Source: Motilibacter peucedani (GTDB taxonomy: Bacteria > Actinomycetota > Actinomycetes > Motilibacterales > Motilibacteraceae). From it: DNA of 64,000 nucleotides. Positions within the stretch are counted from its first letter, which is position 1. Each line of letters begins with the position of its first letter. The stretch lies in NCBI RefSeq assembly GCF_003634695.1, contig NZ_RBWV01000011.1, forward strand, positions 310,001-374,000. The letters run 5' to 3'. This document shows positions 56,690-64,000 of the stretch, piece by piece. The notes below the pieces were generated by a model. It saw only the letters and a list, made by a program, of their open reading frames with translations. It had not been told where the DNA came from and searched no databases. The position numbers and the translations under genes were made by a program.

Positions 56690-57577
56690 TCACCCCTCCG
56701 GGATCGGCCGGTCGTAGAAGTCGCCCCGCGGCTCGTCCGGGTCGGGTCCCGTGCGCATGAGGGTGTCCAGGTCGTCGATCCTGCGCACCTCGTCCGCGTC
56801 GAGCCGGAAGTCGAAGACGTCCAGGTTCTCCGCGATGCGCCCAGGGTTGGTCGACTTCGGGATGACCGAGCGGCCCTGCTGGATCCCCCACCGCAGCATC
56901 ACCTGGGCCGCAGACTTCCCTCGGGCCCGCGCGATGCCGGCGATCGTGGGGTCCTGCATGACGTTGCGGCGGTCCTCCCGCCAGGGCCCGGGGTAGAACG
57001 TGATGCCACCGATCGGCGACCAGGCCTGGGTGAGGATGCCGCGCGCGCGGTCGGCGGCCTGGACGGCGGGCTGCTGGAAGTAGGGGTGCAGCTCGACCTG
57101 GTTTACGGCAGGCACGACGTCGACCTCGGCGAGCAGGCGCTCGAGGTGGTGGGGCATGAAGTTGCTCACGCCGATCGCACGCACGGCGCCGTCTGCCAGC
57201 AGCTTCTCGAGCGCTCGGTAGGCCGCGACGGTCCGCTCGAACTGGCTCGGGCGCGGCTGGTGGATGAGCAGGAGGTCGAGGTGGTCGACGCCGAGCTTGC
57301 GCGTCGACTTCTCGAAGGCGTGCAAGGTCTGCTCGTAGCCGTAGTCGCTCGGGAAGACCTTCGTCTCGACGAAGACCTCCTTGCGCGGCAGTCCGGCACG
57401 GCGCAACCCCTCTCCCACCTCCGTCTCGTTGAAGTAGGCCGCTGCGGTGTCGACGTGGCGGTAGCCCGCCTCCAGGGCGGTCGCCACGGCGGCGGCGGTC
57501 TCCTCGGGCCGGCTCTGGTAGACGCCCAGGCCCAGTGCGGGAAGCGTGACGCCGTTGTTGAGAGTGATCGTCTCCAT
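56690..57577 (-). CDS. aldo/keto reductase
   Basis: NADPH-dependent reductase of 295 residues of the AKR superfamily, closest in style to 2,5-diketogluconate reductase/AKR5 types. The catalytic tetrad is visible: Asp and Tyr in HVDTAAAYFNE, Lys in VETKVFPSD and His in LLLIHQPRP. It reduces a carbonyl, possibly a sugar. It is divergent from the XRE regulator at 57679, which probably controls it. Confidence 0.92.
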   Translation of the reverse strand: METITLNNGVTLPALGLGVYQSRPEETAAAVATALEAGYRHVDTAAAYFNETEVGEGLRRAGLPRKEVFVETKVFPSDYGYEQTLHAFEKSTRKLGVDHLDLLLIHQPRPSQFERTVAAYRALEKLLADGAVRAIGVSNFMPHHLERLLAEVDVVPAVNQVELHPYFQQPAVQAADRARGILTQAWSPIGGITFYPGPWREDRRNVMQDPTIAGIARARGKSAAQVMLRWGIQQGRSVIPKSTNPGRIAENLDVFDFRLDADEVRRIDDLDTLMRTGPDPDEPRGDFYDRPIPEG

Positions 57578-57625
57578 GAGCCCATGGGACTCCGACCGCC
57601 CGGCACGGGGAAGTGGCCGCCGCTC

Positions 57626-57671
57626 GGGGGACTGGCGGTACCCCCCAGCGCCGGCGGTCCGCGCGTACTGT
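57626..57671. promoter_or_regulatory. operator-like repeat and leaderless -10
   Basis: GGGGG and CCCCC flank ten bases (57626-57645) between the AKR gene and the XRE gene, and a TACTGT hexamer at 57666-57671 lies 7 bases before the ATG of the XRE gene. This is a plausible operator and leaderless promoter. Confidence 0.4.
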
Positions 57672-57678
57672 GCCCCGC

Positions 57679-58569
57679 ATGGACCTGCGGACGGAGATCT
57701 CCGAGTTCCTGCGCACTCGCAGGGCGCGGATCACCCCGCAGCAGGCCGGTCTGGGTGCCGGTGCCGGCAGGAGGGTGCCCGGGCTCCGGCGCGAGGAGGT
57801 CGCGGTCCTGGCGTCCATCTCGGTGGACTGGTACGTGCGCATCGAGCGCGGCAACCTCTCCGGTGTCTCCGACGAGGTGCTCGTCGCGCTCGCGACGGCT
57901 CTGCAGCTCGACGACGCGGAGCTGGCGCACCTGCGTGACCTCGCCAGGGCCGCTCGTGCTCCGCGACGCCCGGTGGGCAGCGCGTCACCCCCAGCGCTGC
58001 GCCCCGGGCTGCAGACCGTGATCGACTCGATGCAGGGGCTGCCCGCGTGGGCGCGCGACCACCGGTTCGACATCGTCGCGACCAACGCGCTGGCACGCGC
58101 GCTCTACGACGACCTCCTGCACAGCGAGGTCGCGCAGGGCAACAACGCCCGCTTCACCTTCCTCGACCCCGTCGCCCGAGACTTCTACGTCGACTGGGAG
58201 AAGACCGCCGACGACGTCGTCGCGGTCCTCCGCGGCTACGTCGGCGCCAGCCCGACGGACCGGCGCCTCACGACGCTGGTCGGCGAGCTCGCCACCCGGA
58301 GCACGGACTTCTCCCGGCGGTGGGCGGCGTACGACGTGAAGTACCACCGCACCGGGCGCAAGACGCTGCGCCACCGCGTGGTCGGTGAGCTCGATCTCGG
58401 CTTCGAGGCTCTCGCGCTGCCCGACTCGTCGACCTTGAGCCTGTTCGTCTACCACGCCGCCGACGAGCCGACGCGCGAGAGGCTGCAGCTGCTCGAGAGC
58501 TGGTACGCCGGTGAGGTGCGCGACGACCCGTTCGTCCCGAGGAGCAGCAGTGGTCAGCATCAGCCGTGA
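57679..58569 (+). CDS. XRE-family regulator with MmyB-like domain
   Basis: Regulator of 296 residues of the same class as the gene at 24493. The helix-turn-helix (about 8-75) includes RVPGLRREEVAVLASIS and WYVRIERGN. An MmyB-like ligand domain follows (RFDIVATNALARALYDD). The last 20 bases overlap the next gene. It is probably leaderless, and divergent from the aldo/keto reductase, its likely target. Confidence 0.9.
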   Translation: MDLRTEISEFLRTRRARITPQQAGLGAGAGRRVPGLRREEVAVLASISVDWYVRIERGNLSGVSDEVLVALATALQLDDAELAHLRDLARAARAPRRPVGSASPPALRPGLQTVIDSMQGLPAWARDHRFDIVATNALARALYDDLLHSEVAQGNNARFTFLDPVARDFYVDWEKTADDVVAVLRGYVGASPTDRRLTTLVGELATRSTDFSRRWAAYDVKYHRTGRKTLRHRVVGELDLGFEALALPDSSTLSLFVYHAADEPTRERLQLLESWYAGEVRDDPFVPRSSSGQHQP

Positions 58570-58993
58570 GACGCCCGAGCAGACGCACGCGCGCCTGCGC
58601 TCGGTCCTCGCACGGGCCGAGATGACGGTCTTCGACGGGGTGTGGTCCTTCGCCGAGACGCCGCTCGACGAGCCGCCCCAGCTGAGCGCAGCGACGCTGG
58701 CGGTGGTGCGCGACGAGGACTCGTGGAGCGCCCTGGTGCGCGACGACGTGCAGGACGCCGGGCGCGAGCGCTTCGGCCTCGTGTCGTTCCACTTCCCGGC
58801 CGGCGTGGACAACAGCGGCTTCGTCGGTTGGCTCGCGGGCGAGCTGAAGACGCGCCTGGGGACCGGGGTCTTCGTCGTATGCGGCAGCAACCGCGCTCGC
58901 GGCGGCATCTACGACTACTGGGGGTGCCCGGTCGGGCTGCTCGACGACGTCGTCGGCGTCATCCGCGGGCTGGGCGCGTCGTCCACCAGCTGA
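58550..58993 (+). CDS. DUF6196-like protein
   Basis: Protein of 147 residues that starts at GTG 58550 with GAGGAG 5 bases upstream, overlapping the XRE gene by 20 bases. It begins VVSISRETPEQTHARLR and has a Trp-rich core (FVGWLAGELKTRLGTGVFVV, then GGIYDYWGCP). I associate this with the DUF6196 family, common in cyanobacteria, function unknown. The assignment is from memory. Translational coupling suggests the regulator and this protein work together. Confidence 0.65.
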   Translation: MVSISRETPEQTHARLRSVLARAEMTVFDGVWSFAETPLDEPPQLSAATLAVVRDEDSWSALVRDDVQDAGRERFGLVSFHFPAGVDNSGFVGWLAGELKTRLGTGVFVVCGSNRARGGIYDYWGCPVGLLDDVVGVIRGLGASSTS

Positions 58994-58997
58994 GCGG

Positions 58998-59019
58998 TCA
59001 TCCGCTGGAGCAGCGGTGA
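58998..59019. terminator. hairpin between convergent genes
   Basis: CCGCT-GGAGC-AGCGG with an extending TCA/TGA pairing lies between the convergent stops at 58993 and 59030, and could act in both directions. Confidence 0.4.
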
Positions 59020-59029
59020 CCTGAGCCGA

Positions 59030-60082
59030 TCAGTCGAGGACGAGGCGCGCGGTCATCTCACGGCGGCTCGTGACGCCCAGCTTGGCGAAGACGGCCTTGA
59101 GGTGGTCCTGCACGGTGTGCGGCGACAGGTGCAGGTCGGCGGCGATCGTCGCCGTGCTGGCGCCCTGCAGCACGAGGAGCGCGACGTCCTCCTCGCGGGT
59201 GGTCAGCCCGTGCGCGGCGAGGGAGAGGCGACTGAGCGCCGTGCGCGGCGTGGGCTCGACGGTCACGACGACCTCGCCGGAGGACTCGGGACCTGCGAGC
59301 GGCGCGGCTCGCAGGCTGAGCCACCGTCCGGTCGCTGCTCGGGCACGCGTGTCGGTGTGCTCGCCCCGGGACCGGGTGCTGGCGATGACGGCCAGCAGGT
59401 TGGCCGGGAGGGAGCCGTGGTCCCATCCGCCGAGCTCGTCGACCGCCGCGCGGGCCGCCGGCGTGAGGTGGGTGACGCGGTCCGAGCTGTCGATGACGAG
59501 CACGGCCGGGCCGGCCGTCGGGTCCGCGCTCTGCACCGTGCGGGGACCCGGACCGCTGCGGAACAGGCTGCGCTGAACGGCTTCGGCGACCAGCTCGCTG
59601 ACCGCGCCCAGCTCCTGCACGTCCGGGCCCGTGAAGGGAGGATCCCCCGGCCCGCGGTAGAGGGCCAGGGCCGCCCAGCTCGCACCTCTGGCGGAGAAGA
59701 CGACGCGCAGCTCGTCGGTGAAGCCGAAGCGGGGTGCCATGAAGTCGCGGTGGCGGCGGCAGTGCTCCGGGTGCCCGCCGGTGTCCAGCCAGAGGGCCCC
59801 GGCCGGCAGCCGCCGCCGCGCGATCTCGGCGAAGCTGTTGAGGTCCGGTCCGCCGTACTCCGCCGCCGCGAACTCCTCGTCTCCGATGCCGAGCGAGCGC
59901 GTCTTCGAGGCGCCGGTGATCAGGCCAGTGGCCGGGTCGGTGGTGGCGAAGCATGCGAAGTCGTAGGCGACGCGGCGGGCGACCACGGAGTAGACCGTCT
60001 GCGCGAGTGAGGGCAGGTCGAGCTCAGCGCCGAGCGCGTCGCGGAGCTGCTCGTGCACGGTCCGTCGGGTCCGGTTCGCCAT
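59030..60082 (-). CDS. LuxR-type regulator with GAF/PAS-like sensor
   Basis: Regulator of 350 residues. N-terminal GAF-like domain (about 15-170), a PAS-like region (about 195-275), and a C-terminal LuxR helix-turn-helix (about 290-345: LTTREEDVALLVLQGASTAT, then LHLSPHTVQDHLK). No receiver domain. Ligand unknown. ATG 60082 is chosen; an upstream ATG is also possible. Confidence 0.85.
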   Translation of the reverse strand: MANRTRRTVHEQLRDALGAELDLPSLAQTVYSVVARRVAYDFACFATTDPATGLITGASKTRSLGIGDEEFAAAEYGGPDLNSFAEIARRRLPAGALWLDTGGHPEHCRRHRDFMAPRFGFTDELRVVFSARGASWAALALYRGPGDPPFTGPDVQELGAVSELVAEAVQRSLFRSGPGPRTVQSADPTAGPAVLVIDSSDRVTHLTPAARAAVDELGGWDHGSLPANLLAVIASTRSRGEHTDTRARAATGRWLSLRAAPLAGPESSGEVVVTVEPTPRTALSRLSLAAHGLTTREEDVALLVLQGASTATIAADLHLSPHTVQDHLKAVFAKLGVTSRREMTARLVLD

Positions 60083-60239
60083 GGAACCATGGTGCGCGAT
60101 CTGCCCCCCGGGAGGAGGTGGTCCGCCACAAGTCCCCGGACTTCCGGGATGGGCGCGCCTCCCACCCGGCCGACTGGAGCTGCCCCGGCCAGCGCCCGAC
60201 CCTCCTCCCCCGGCAGCCGTCACCCGGGGACCCGACGGC

Positions 60240-60500
60240 GCGAAGGGCGCCGCCCGCGCCGTCGACCGCCACCTGGCGCTCGTCTGCGACCTGCTCCACC
60301 ACCACCGCGGCAGCAGGAGGCGCTCCTCCGCGTCGGCGCTGCGTGCGTACCTCACCGAGCAGGAGTGGCGGGCGGTCGGTGAGGCCGGCGCCGTAGCGAG
60401 GCTCTCCGCCGCGCCCCTGCTGCCGCGGCTGCTCCTGCCGCGCATCGCGCCCCGCATCTACGCCCGACGCGCCGCGAAGGTGCACGGCACACGCCGACCC
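60240..60500 (+). pseudogene. decayed hemerythrin-like gene
   Basis: One frame reads GAKGAARAVDRHLALVCDLL followed by a His run, as in actinobacterial hemerythrin-domain proteins. The frame then runs out of sense (GSRRRSSAS), while a neighbouring frame reads QQEALLRV. It recovers as LTEQEWRAVGEAG and ends in a family-like RIYARRAAKVHGTRRP. I infer a frameshift and an internal deletion. There is no start codon or good N-terminus. The match is from memory of the family, so the call is tentative. Confidence 0.4.
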
Positions 60501-60541
60501 TGTCCACCTGAGACCACTGGTGCCCGGGCCCGCCGCCATGA

Positions 60542-60802
60542 GCTTCCGACCGAAACGAAGGCGACCTGCCGCGGCTGGTGGGAATGTACGAGTCCGACGC
60601 CGTCCTCGTCCCTGCATCGGGGCGCCGAGCCGCTGCGAGGCCATGCCGCCATCGAAGCGGCCCTCGGCGCGTTCCCCAGCCTGGGCGGCTCGCTCGGCCT
60701 CATCCCTCGCCAGCCCCTCTCGACGGCACCACGGCCGAGGTCGTCCGCCGGCGGCCCGACGGCACGTGGAGGTAGGTCGTCGACCACCCCTTCGCGGGCT
60801 GA
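60542..60802 (+). pseudogene. decayed SnoaL/NTF2-like (DUF4440) gene
   Basis: Three pieces of one small NTF2-like protein are readable. Frame 1 (60542-60622) gives RNEGDLPRLVGMYESDAVLV. After a +1 shift, frame 2 (from 60627) gives EPLRGHAAIEAALGAF. Then frame 1 resumes (60719) with LDGTTAEVVRRRPDGTWR, a TAG stop at 60773, and VVDHPFAG before a TGA at 60800-60802. A tyrosine codon probably became TAG (R-Y-VVDHPFAG). The gene is inactive: two frameshifts and one nonsense change, and a stop just before the first piece. Confidence 0.72.
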
Positions 60803-60956
60803 CGTGCCCGCGGCCGCGGTGTCACCGTGTCGTGCGCCGGGGGAGCTCCGCCCCTCTCGTGCACACGCCCCGCAGCGGCGAGACGACATTGCCTGCGCGG
60901 GACGCACCGGCTCGGGTGAGCTCACTGCTGGATCGCTCGTCCACGGAATGCCCACG
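60803..60956. other. noncoding gap, no gene seen
   Basis: Between the decayed genes and the MarR gene I see no frame with family-like sequence. Confidence 0.4.
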
Positions 60957-60970
60957 TGTGCATGTGTGCA
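60957..60970. promoter_or_regulatory. repeat upstream of the MarR gene
   Basis: TGTGCA-TG-TGTGCA, a direct repeat that also contains TGCA-TGTG-TGCA, lies 33 bases before the MarR gene. It is a possible autoregulatory operator. Confidence 0.35.
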
Positions 60971-61002
60971 ACGCTGGGCACTCGACCTGAGAGAGTGTCT
61001 GG

Positions 61003-61461
61003 ATGGACGACGACGACCTGGACGTCGTGATCAACGGCGGCCGCGTGCTGGTGGGCATTGCGGCTCGATCGCTCGCGGCACACGCCACGGACGCGACACT
61101 GCCCCAGCTGCGCGCGCTCGTGCTCTTGCGCGGCCGAGGCGCGCTGCGCCTCTCCGAGCTCGCCGCAGAGCTCGACGTCGACACCTCGACGGCGACGCGT
61201 CTCGTGGACCGCCTGGTGCGCAAAGGGTTCATCGACCGGCAAGTGGAGCAGTCGGACCGTCGAGCGTTGCGCCTCTCGCTCACGCCCGCGGGCCGCGGGC
61301 TGCTGCGGCGGATGACCGAGTACCGCAAGCGCGAGCTCCGCGAGATCCTGAGTCAGCTCGATCCCGAGGAGCGCCAGCACCTGCGACTCGCCATGGCCGC
61401 CCTCTCCCGAGTGACCGGCGAGGCGCCCGAAGACGCTGGCCCGGTCGCCTGGGACAGCTGA
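61003..61461 (+). CDS. MarR-family regulator
   Basis: Regulator of 152 residues with the winged helix-turn-helix of the MarR family (LRLSELAAELDVDTSTATRL and the wing KGFIDRQVEQSDRRALRLSL). The DR-x-L wing signature (SDRRALRLSLT) is present. It starts MDDDDLDVV at ATG 61003. It is convergent with the VKOR-like gene, 8 bases apart. Target unknown. Confidence 0.9.
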   Translation: MDDDDLDVVINGGRVLVGIAARSLAAHATDATLPQLRALVLLRGRGALRLSELAAELDVDTSTATRLVDRLVRKGFIDRQVEQSDRRALRLSLTPAGRGLLRRMTEYRKRELREILSQLDPEERQHLRLAMAALSRVTGEAPEDAGPVAWDS

Positions 61462-61469
61462 CCCGAACC

Positions 61470-62429
61470 CTACCGGCCAGGGATGCCGCGCTGTCGCACC
61501 AGGTGACGCGCCCACGCGGTGCTGAGGAGCTGAGTCCCTCCGGCCACCAGCGCAACGAGACCTGCAGAGACCTCCGTCCACCACCGGAGCGCGAGCACAC
61601 CGTCGGGCTGCCCGTCGAACAGGAGTGCGGACCCGATGAGCACTCCCCCGGCCAGGAGGGTTCCTCCCCCGCTGCGTCGCGCCCGGAGAGGCGCCCGCAG
61701 CCCCGCGACTCCCCACAGGACGAGCGCGGTCCCGAGGACCAGGTCGCGCCACACCGCGTCAACGCCCGGCTCGGTGAACGCGTACGCGCTGATCGGTAGG
61801 ACCACGAGCGCAGCCCCGTCGAGCGCGGTGAGCGACGCGGCGGTCATGGCACGGGCCTCGGCGATCCGCACAGCGCCCACCGGAGGAGCCGTCCCTGGCC
61901 AGTGGAGCAGAGCATCCACCCGATCCGCACGGGGTTGCTGCCGAAGCCGACGGAGCGCCGCGCGCGACTCACGCAGCCGGCTCAGCCCCAGAGCAGTCAC
62001 CGAGATGCCGGTCGAGACCAGGCACAGGGTGCAGTAGTGGTGCACGACCGCCGCCTGGACGACCAGGAGGACGAGGCCGCCGGTGGCGGCACCCAGCAGC
62101 ACGGCGTCGAAGACGAGGACCACCCACGGCATCCGGCGCCACCGGTCCTCCGGACCCACGAGTGCGAGCACGACCTCCGCGAGGTAGGCCAGCAGGCCGA
62201 GGCCCGCGTCGGGGAAGGGCAGGCTGGAGGAGAACGACGAGTGGAGCACCCGGTCGGACCCGTCCCCCGTGAAGGGGTCCCAGGCGTGGCTGAGCACGTC
62301 GGTCTCGACGAGCGTCAGGTAGCCGGCGACGGCGGCGCCCACGACGGCGAGACCGGCCAGCACGAGGCGGTGCATCCACGCGGAGGGGTTGCACCCGGGG
62401 TCGTGCGAGCTGGCGGCGGACGCGCTCAC
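61470..62429 (-). CDS. VKOR-like membrane protein lacking loop cysteines
   Basis: Membrane protein of 319 residues. The first half (about 20-160) resembles a vitamin K epoxide reductase domain, with the redox pair CTLC in HHYCTLCLVST. The outer loop, which in true VKOR carries a second Cys pair, reads GSDRVLHSSF without Cys. The second half has three more helices. Electron shuttle to a partner is therefore uncertain. It starts at GTG 62429, overlapping the SDR stop (GTGA), so the two are coupled. Confidence 0.75.
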   Translation of the reverse strand: MSASAASSHDPGCNPSAWMHRLVLAGLAVVGAAVAGYLTLVETDVLSHAWDPFTGDGSDRVLHSSFSSSLPFPDAGLGLLAYLAEVVLALVGPEDRWRRMPWVVLVFDAVLLGAATGGLVLLVVQAAVVHHYCTLCLVSTGISVTALGLSRLRESRAALRRLRQQPRADRVDALLHWPGTAPPVGAVRIAEARAMTAASLTALDGAALVVLPISAYAFTEPGVDAVWRDLVLGTALVLWGVAGLRAPLRARRSGGGTLLAGGVLIGSALLFDGQPDGVLALRWWTEVSAGLVALVAGGTQLLSTAWARHLVRQRGIPGR

Positions 62430-63475
62430 GGGTGCGGCCGGCCCAGGAGCGCAGCGGCGAAGTCGCGCCGTCCCTTCGCCACCATCTGCCCTCCGGCCAC
62501 CGCCGCCGCGACGAGGTTCACCGCGCCGGAGAGGAGCCACGGCAGGCGGTTCAGCTCGGCCTGCCACGAGCGGGACTTCGCCTGGGAGTCGAACGAGCCG
62601 TGGGCACCGTGGTCGTGACCGTCGGGTCCGTCGGCGGCCTCCCACAGGTTCGCCTGACGGCCGGGGCGTGCGGGCTCGGAGGTCTGCTGCGACACCCAGC
62701 CGGTCCGGGCGAGGTAGCGGTCGAGCAGTCCGGACGCGAGCTTGTCACCGAGGATCGTCGCGACGGTGCTGGGCCCGACGTAGTACTCGCGCCGACCCGG
62801 GTGCTGTGCGGCCAGGACGACCGCGCGCGCCGCCACCTCGGGCTGGTAGATCGGCGGCACCGGCTGCGGGTGGCGGGGCAGCCGGCTCAGGACCCAGTCG
62901 AACTGCGGCGTGTTGACGGCCGGGAGCTGGACCATCGTCGTGCGCACCGCACTGCCCTCGTGGAGCAGCTCGCAGCGCAGGGCCTCGTTGAAGCCCTGGA
63001 TGGCGTGCTTGGCGCCGCAGTAGGCGGTCTGCAACGGAATCCCCCGGTAGGCGAGGGCCGACCCGACCTGGACGACGACGCCGCCCTCGACGGGCGACAT
63101 GAGGTCCAGCGCAGCGCGGGTGCCGTGCACGTATCCCAGGTAGCTGACCTCGGTGGTGCGCCGGAACTCCTCCATCGCGATCTCGCGGAACGGCGCGAAC
63201 ACGCTGGTGAACGCCACGTTGACCCACACGCGCGGCGTGCCGAGCTCCTGGGCGACGCGCTCGGCTGCCGCGGACACAGCGGGCCAGTCGGCCATGTCCA
63301 CGACGACAGGGAGTGCGCGGACGCCGGCACTGCGCACCTCGGCCGCCGCCGCGTCGAGACCCTGCTGCCCGCGGGCCAGCAGGGCGACGTCCCAGCCCCG
63401 CTCGGCGAAGGCGCACGCGGTCGCACGCCCCACTCCCCCGCTGGCACCCGTCACGACCACCGTTCCGCGGTGCAT
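62426..63475 (-). CDS. SDR oxidoreductase with C-terminal extension
   Basis: Short-chain dehydrogenase of 349 residues. Motifs are TGASGGVG (cofactor), VGSALAYRG with the serine, and YCGAKHAIQGF. The segment VWVNVAFTSVF replaces the usual NNAG. The C-terminal ~110 residues extend beyond the core and include a histidine-rich bit (DGHDHGAHG) and a hydrophobic end (LSGAVNLVAAAVAGG), so it may be membrane-attached. It is coupled to the VKOR-like gene. Confidence 0.88.
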   Translation of the reverse strand: MHRGTVVVTGASGGVGRATACAFAERGWDVALLARGQQGLDAAAAEVRSAGVRALPVVVDMADWPAVSAAAERVAQELGTPRVWVNVAFTSVFAPFREIAMEEFRRTTEVSYLGYVHGTRAALDLMSPVEGGVVVQVGSALAYRGIPLQTAYCGAKHAIQGFNEALRCELLHEGSAVRTTMVQLPAVNTPQFDWVLSRLPRHPQPVPPIYQPEVAARAVVLAAQHPGRREYYVGPSTVATILGDKLASGLLDRYLARTGWVSQQTSEPARPGRQANLWEAADGPDGHDHGAHGSFDSQAKSRSWQAELNRLPWLLSGAVNLVAAAVAGGQMVAKGRRDFAAALLGRPHP

Positions 63476-63524
63476 CCTCTCCTCCTGGTGCTGCGCTCAC
63501 TCGTGGATGGAGGCTGCCCGGCCA

Positions 63525-63542
63525 CACATGTGCTAAACAGCA
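63525..63542. promoter_or_regulatory. palindromes between divergent genes
   Basis: CACATGTG (63525-63532) and TGCT-AAAC-AGCA (63531-63542) lie in the 123-base gap between the SDR gene and the divergent DUF4396 gene. Possible operator; no clear promoter hexamers. Confidence 0.3.
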
Positions 63543-63598
63543 TCAGTTGGTGGTATGCACCGGTCAATGGTGATGCGCGACAGGACGGAGGCCCAGCG

Positions 63599-64000
63599 GT
63601 GGTGCCCACGTGGCTCGATGTCCTGGCCTGGGTGGCGCTACTGAGCGCGCTCACCTGTGCTGCCGAGATCGTGTGGGACATCCGCGTACGCGGCTGGCGC
63701 CAGCACATGGCCGTCATGGAGTGGGTGTGGCCCATCACCGCGCTGTACGCAGGGCCGCTGGCCACCTGGGCCTACCGCGCGTGGGGCAGGGCCGCGACGC
63801 ACCGGGCGGACGACGCAGGCGGCATGCCCGAGAAGCCGTTCTGGGCGGCGGTCGCGGTGGGCACTACGCACTGCGGGGCGGGCTGCACGCTGGGCGACAT
63901 AGCTGCGGAGACGGTGGTCTTCCTGCTCGGACTGCAGCTCGCCGGTTCAGCGCTGCTGGCCGAGTACGCCGGCGACTTCCTGCTCGCACTGCTGCTCGGC
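63599..64000 (+). CDS. DUF4396 membrane protein, partial
   Basis: The reading frame from GTG 63599 (with GGAGG at 63587-63591) runs off the window after 134 codons with no stop. It has a helix near residues 5-20, a second helix after WVWPITALY, then the family signature THCGAGCTLGD (about residue 87), and further helices. DUF4396 proteins are of unknown function; the Cys pair in HCGAGC suggests metal or redox binding. It is divergent from the SDR/VKOR pair. Confidence 0.8.
   Translation, partial: MVPTWLDVLAWVALLSALTCAAEIVWDIRVRGWRQHMAVMEWVWPITALYAGPLATWAYRAWGRAATHRADDAGGMPEKPFWAAVAVGTTHCGAGCTLGDIAAETVVFLLGLQLAGSALLAEYAGDFLLALLLG

Noticed and set aside
60081-61799. 572-codon frame across the decayed region and MarR gene
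   Set aside because: Joins unrelated fragments and continues in the wrong frame through the MarR and VKOR-like genes.

Overview
This window is about 64 kb of very GC-rich DNA with dense genes, many GTG starts, frequent GTGA/ATGA start-stop overlaps and actinobacterial families throughout (ANTAR, kdpFABC with an APC permease, PucR, ScyD/ScyE, collagen-like protein, MmyB-type XRE regulators). It looks like chromosome of a motile, high-GC actinobacterium. The motility hint is a chemoreceptor gene and a diguanylate cyclase gene with divergent FliA-type promoters. I see no tRNA, rRNA, CRISPR array, prophage or insertion sequence.

Layout. 0-4 kb: SixA-type phosphatase, a small membrane protein, a YcnI-like protein, a NicO-family metal transporter behind a cobalamin riboswitch (so probably a cobalt importer), and a cupredoxin-like lipoprotein. 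4-14 kb: the potassium system kdpF-A-B-C-D, an APC-type permease and kdpE, preceded by a double tandem repeat that looks like the KdpE operator. 14-19 kb: an ANTAR protein and an ABC system with one FtsX-like permease and two ATPases. 19-22 kb: fatty acid desaturase behind a possible sigma-B/F promoter, a STAS anti-sigma antagonist, a TetR regulator and a small membrane protein. 22-25 kb: GH42 beta-galactosidase with an XRE regulator. 25-28 kb: two SDR proteins and an SRPBCC protein divergent from a TetR regulator. 28-34 kb: PucR-type regulator, an Rbs-like ABC transporter and two tandem HSL-family hydrolases. 34-38 kb: collagen-like secreted protein overlapping an Asp/Glu racemase, a ScyD-like beta propeller and an SDR. 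38-44 kb: a 1301-residue secreted sedolisin with Kelch repeats, a TrmB/LuxR-like regulator, and a TetR/SDR divergent pair. 44-48.4 kb: diguanylate cyclase, methyl-accepting chemotaxis protein and a DUF4406 protein with 10-bp repeats over its promoter.

48.4-57.6 kb is the most coherent catabolic locus. It holds an SGNH esterase, a MalF/MalG/SBP-type sugar importer, a LacI repressor with two matching 16-bp operator copies, an SDR, a GH120 beta-xylosidase with the known catalytic Asp/Glu pair, and an aldo/keto reductase. It reads as an uptake and degradation system for (probably acetylated) xylo-oligosaccharides.

57.6-64 kb: XRE regulator, a DUF6196-like protein, a LuxR regulator, a roughly 0.9 kb stretch with two decayed genes (hemerythrin-like and SnoaL/NTF2-like), a MarR regulator, a VKOR-like membrane protein overlapping an SDR, and a DUF4396 membrane protein cut by the window end.

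No single locus is a clearly new defence or mobile system. The main leads are regulatory architecture (KdpE boxes, FliA-type divergent promoters, helically phased repeats, widespread leaderless starts) and the GH120/LacI locus. All calls are from reading the sequence; no database search was run.
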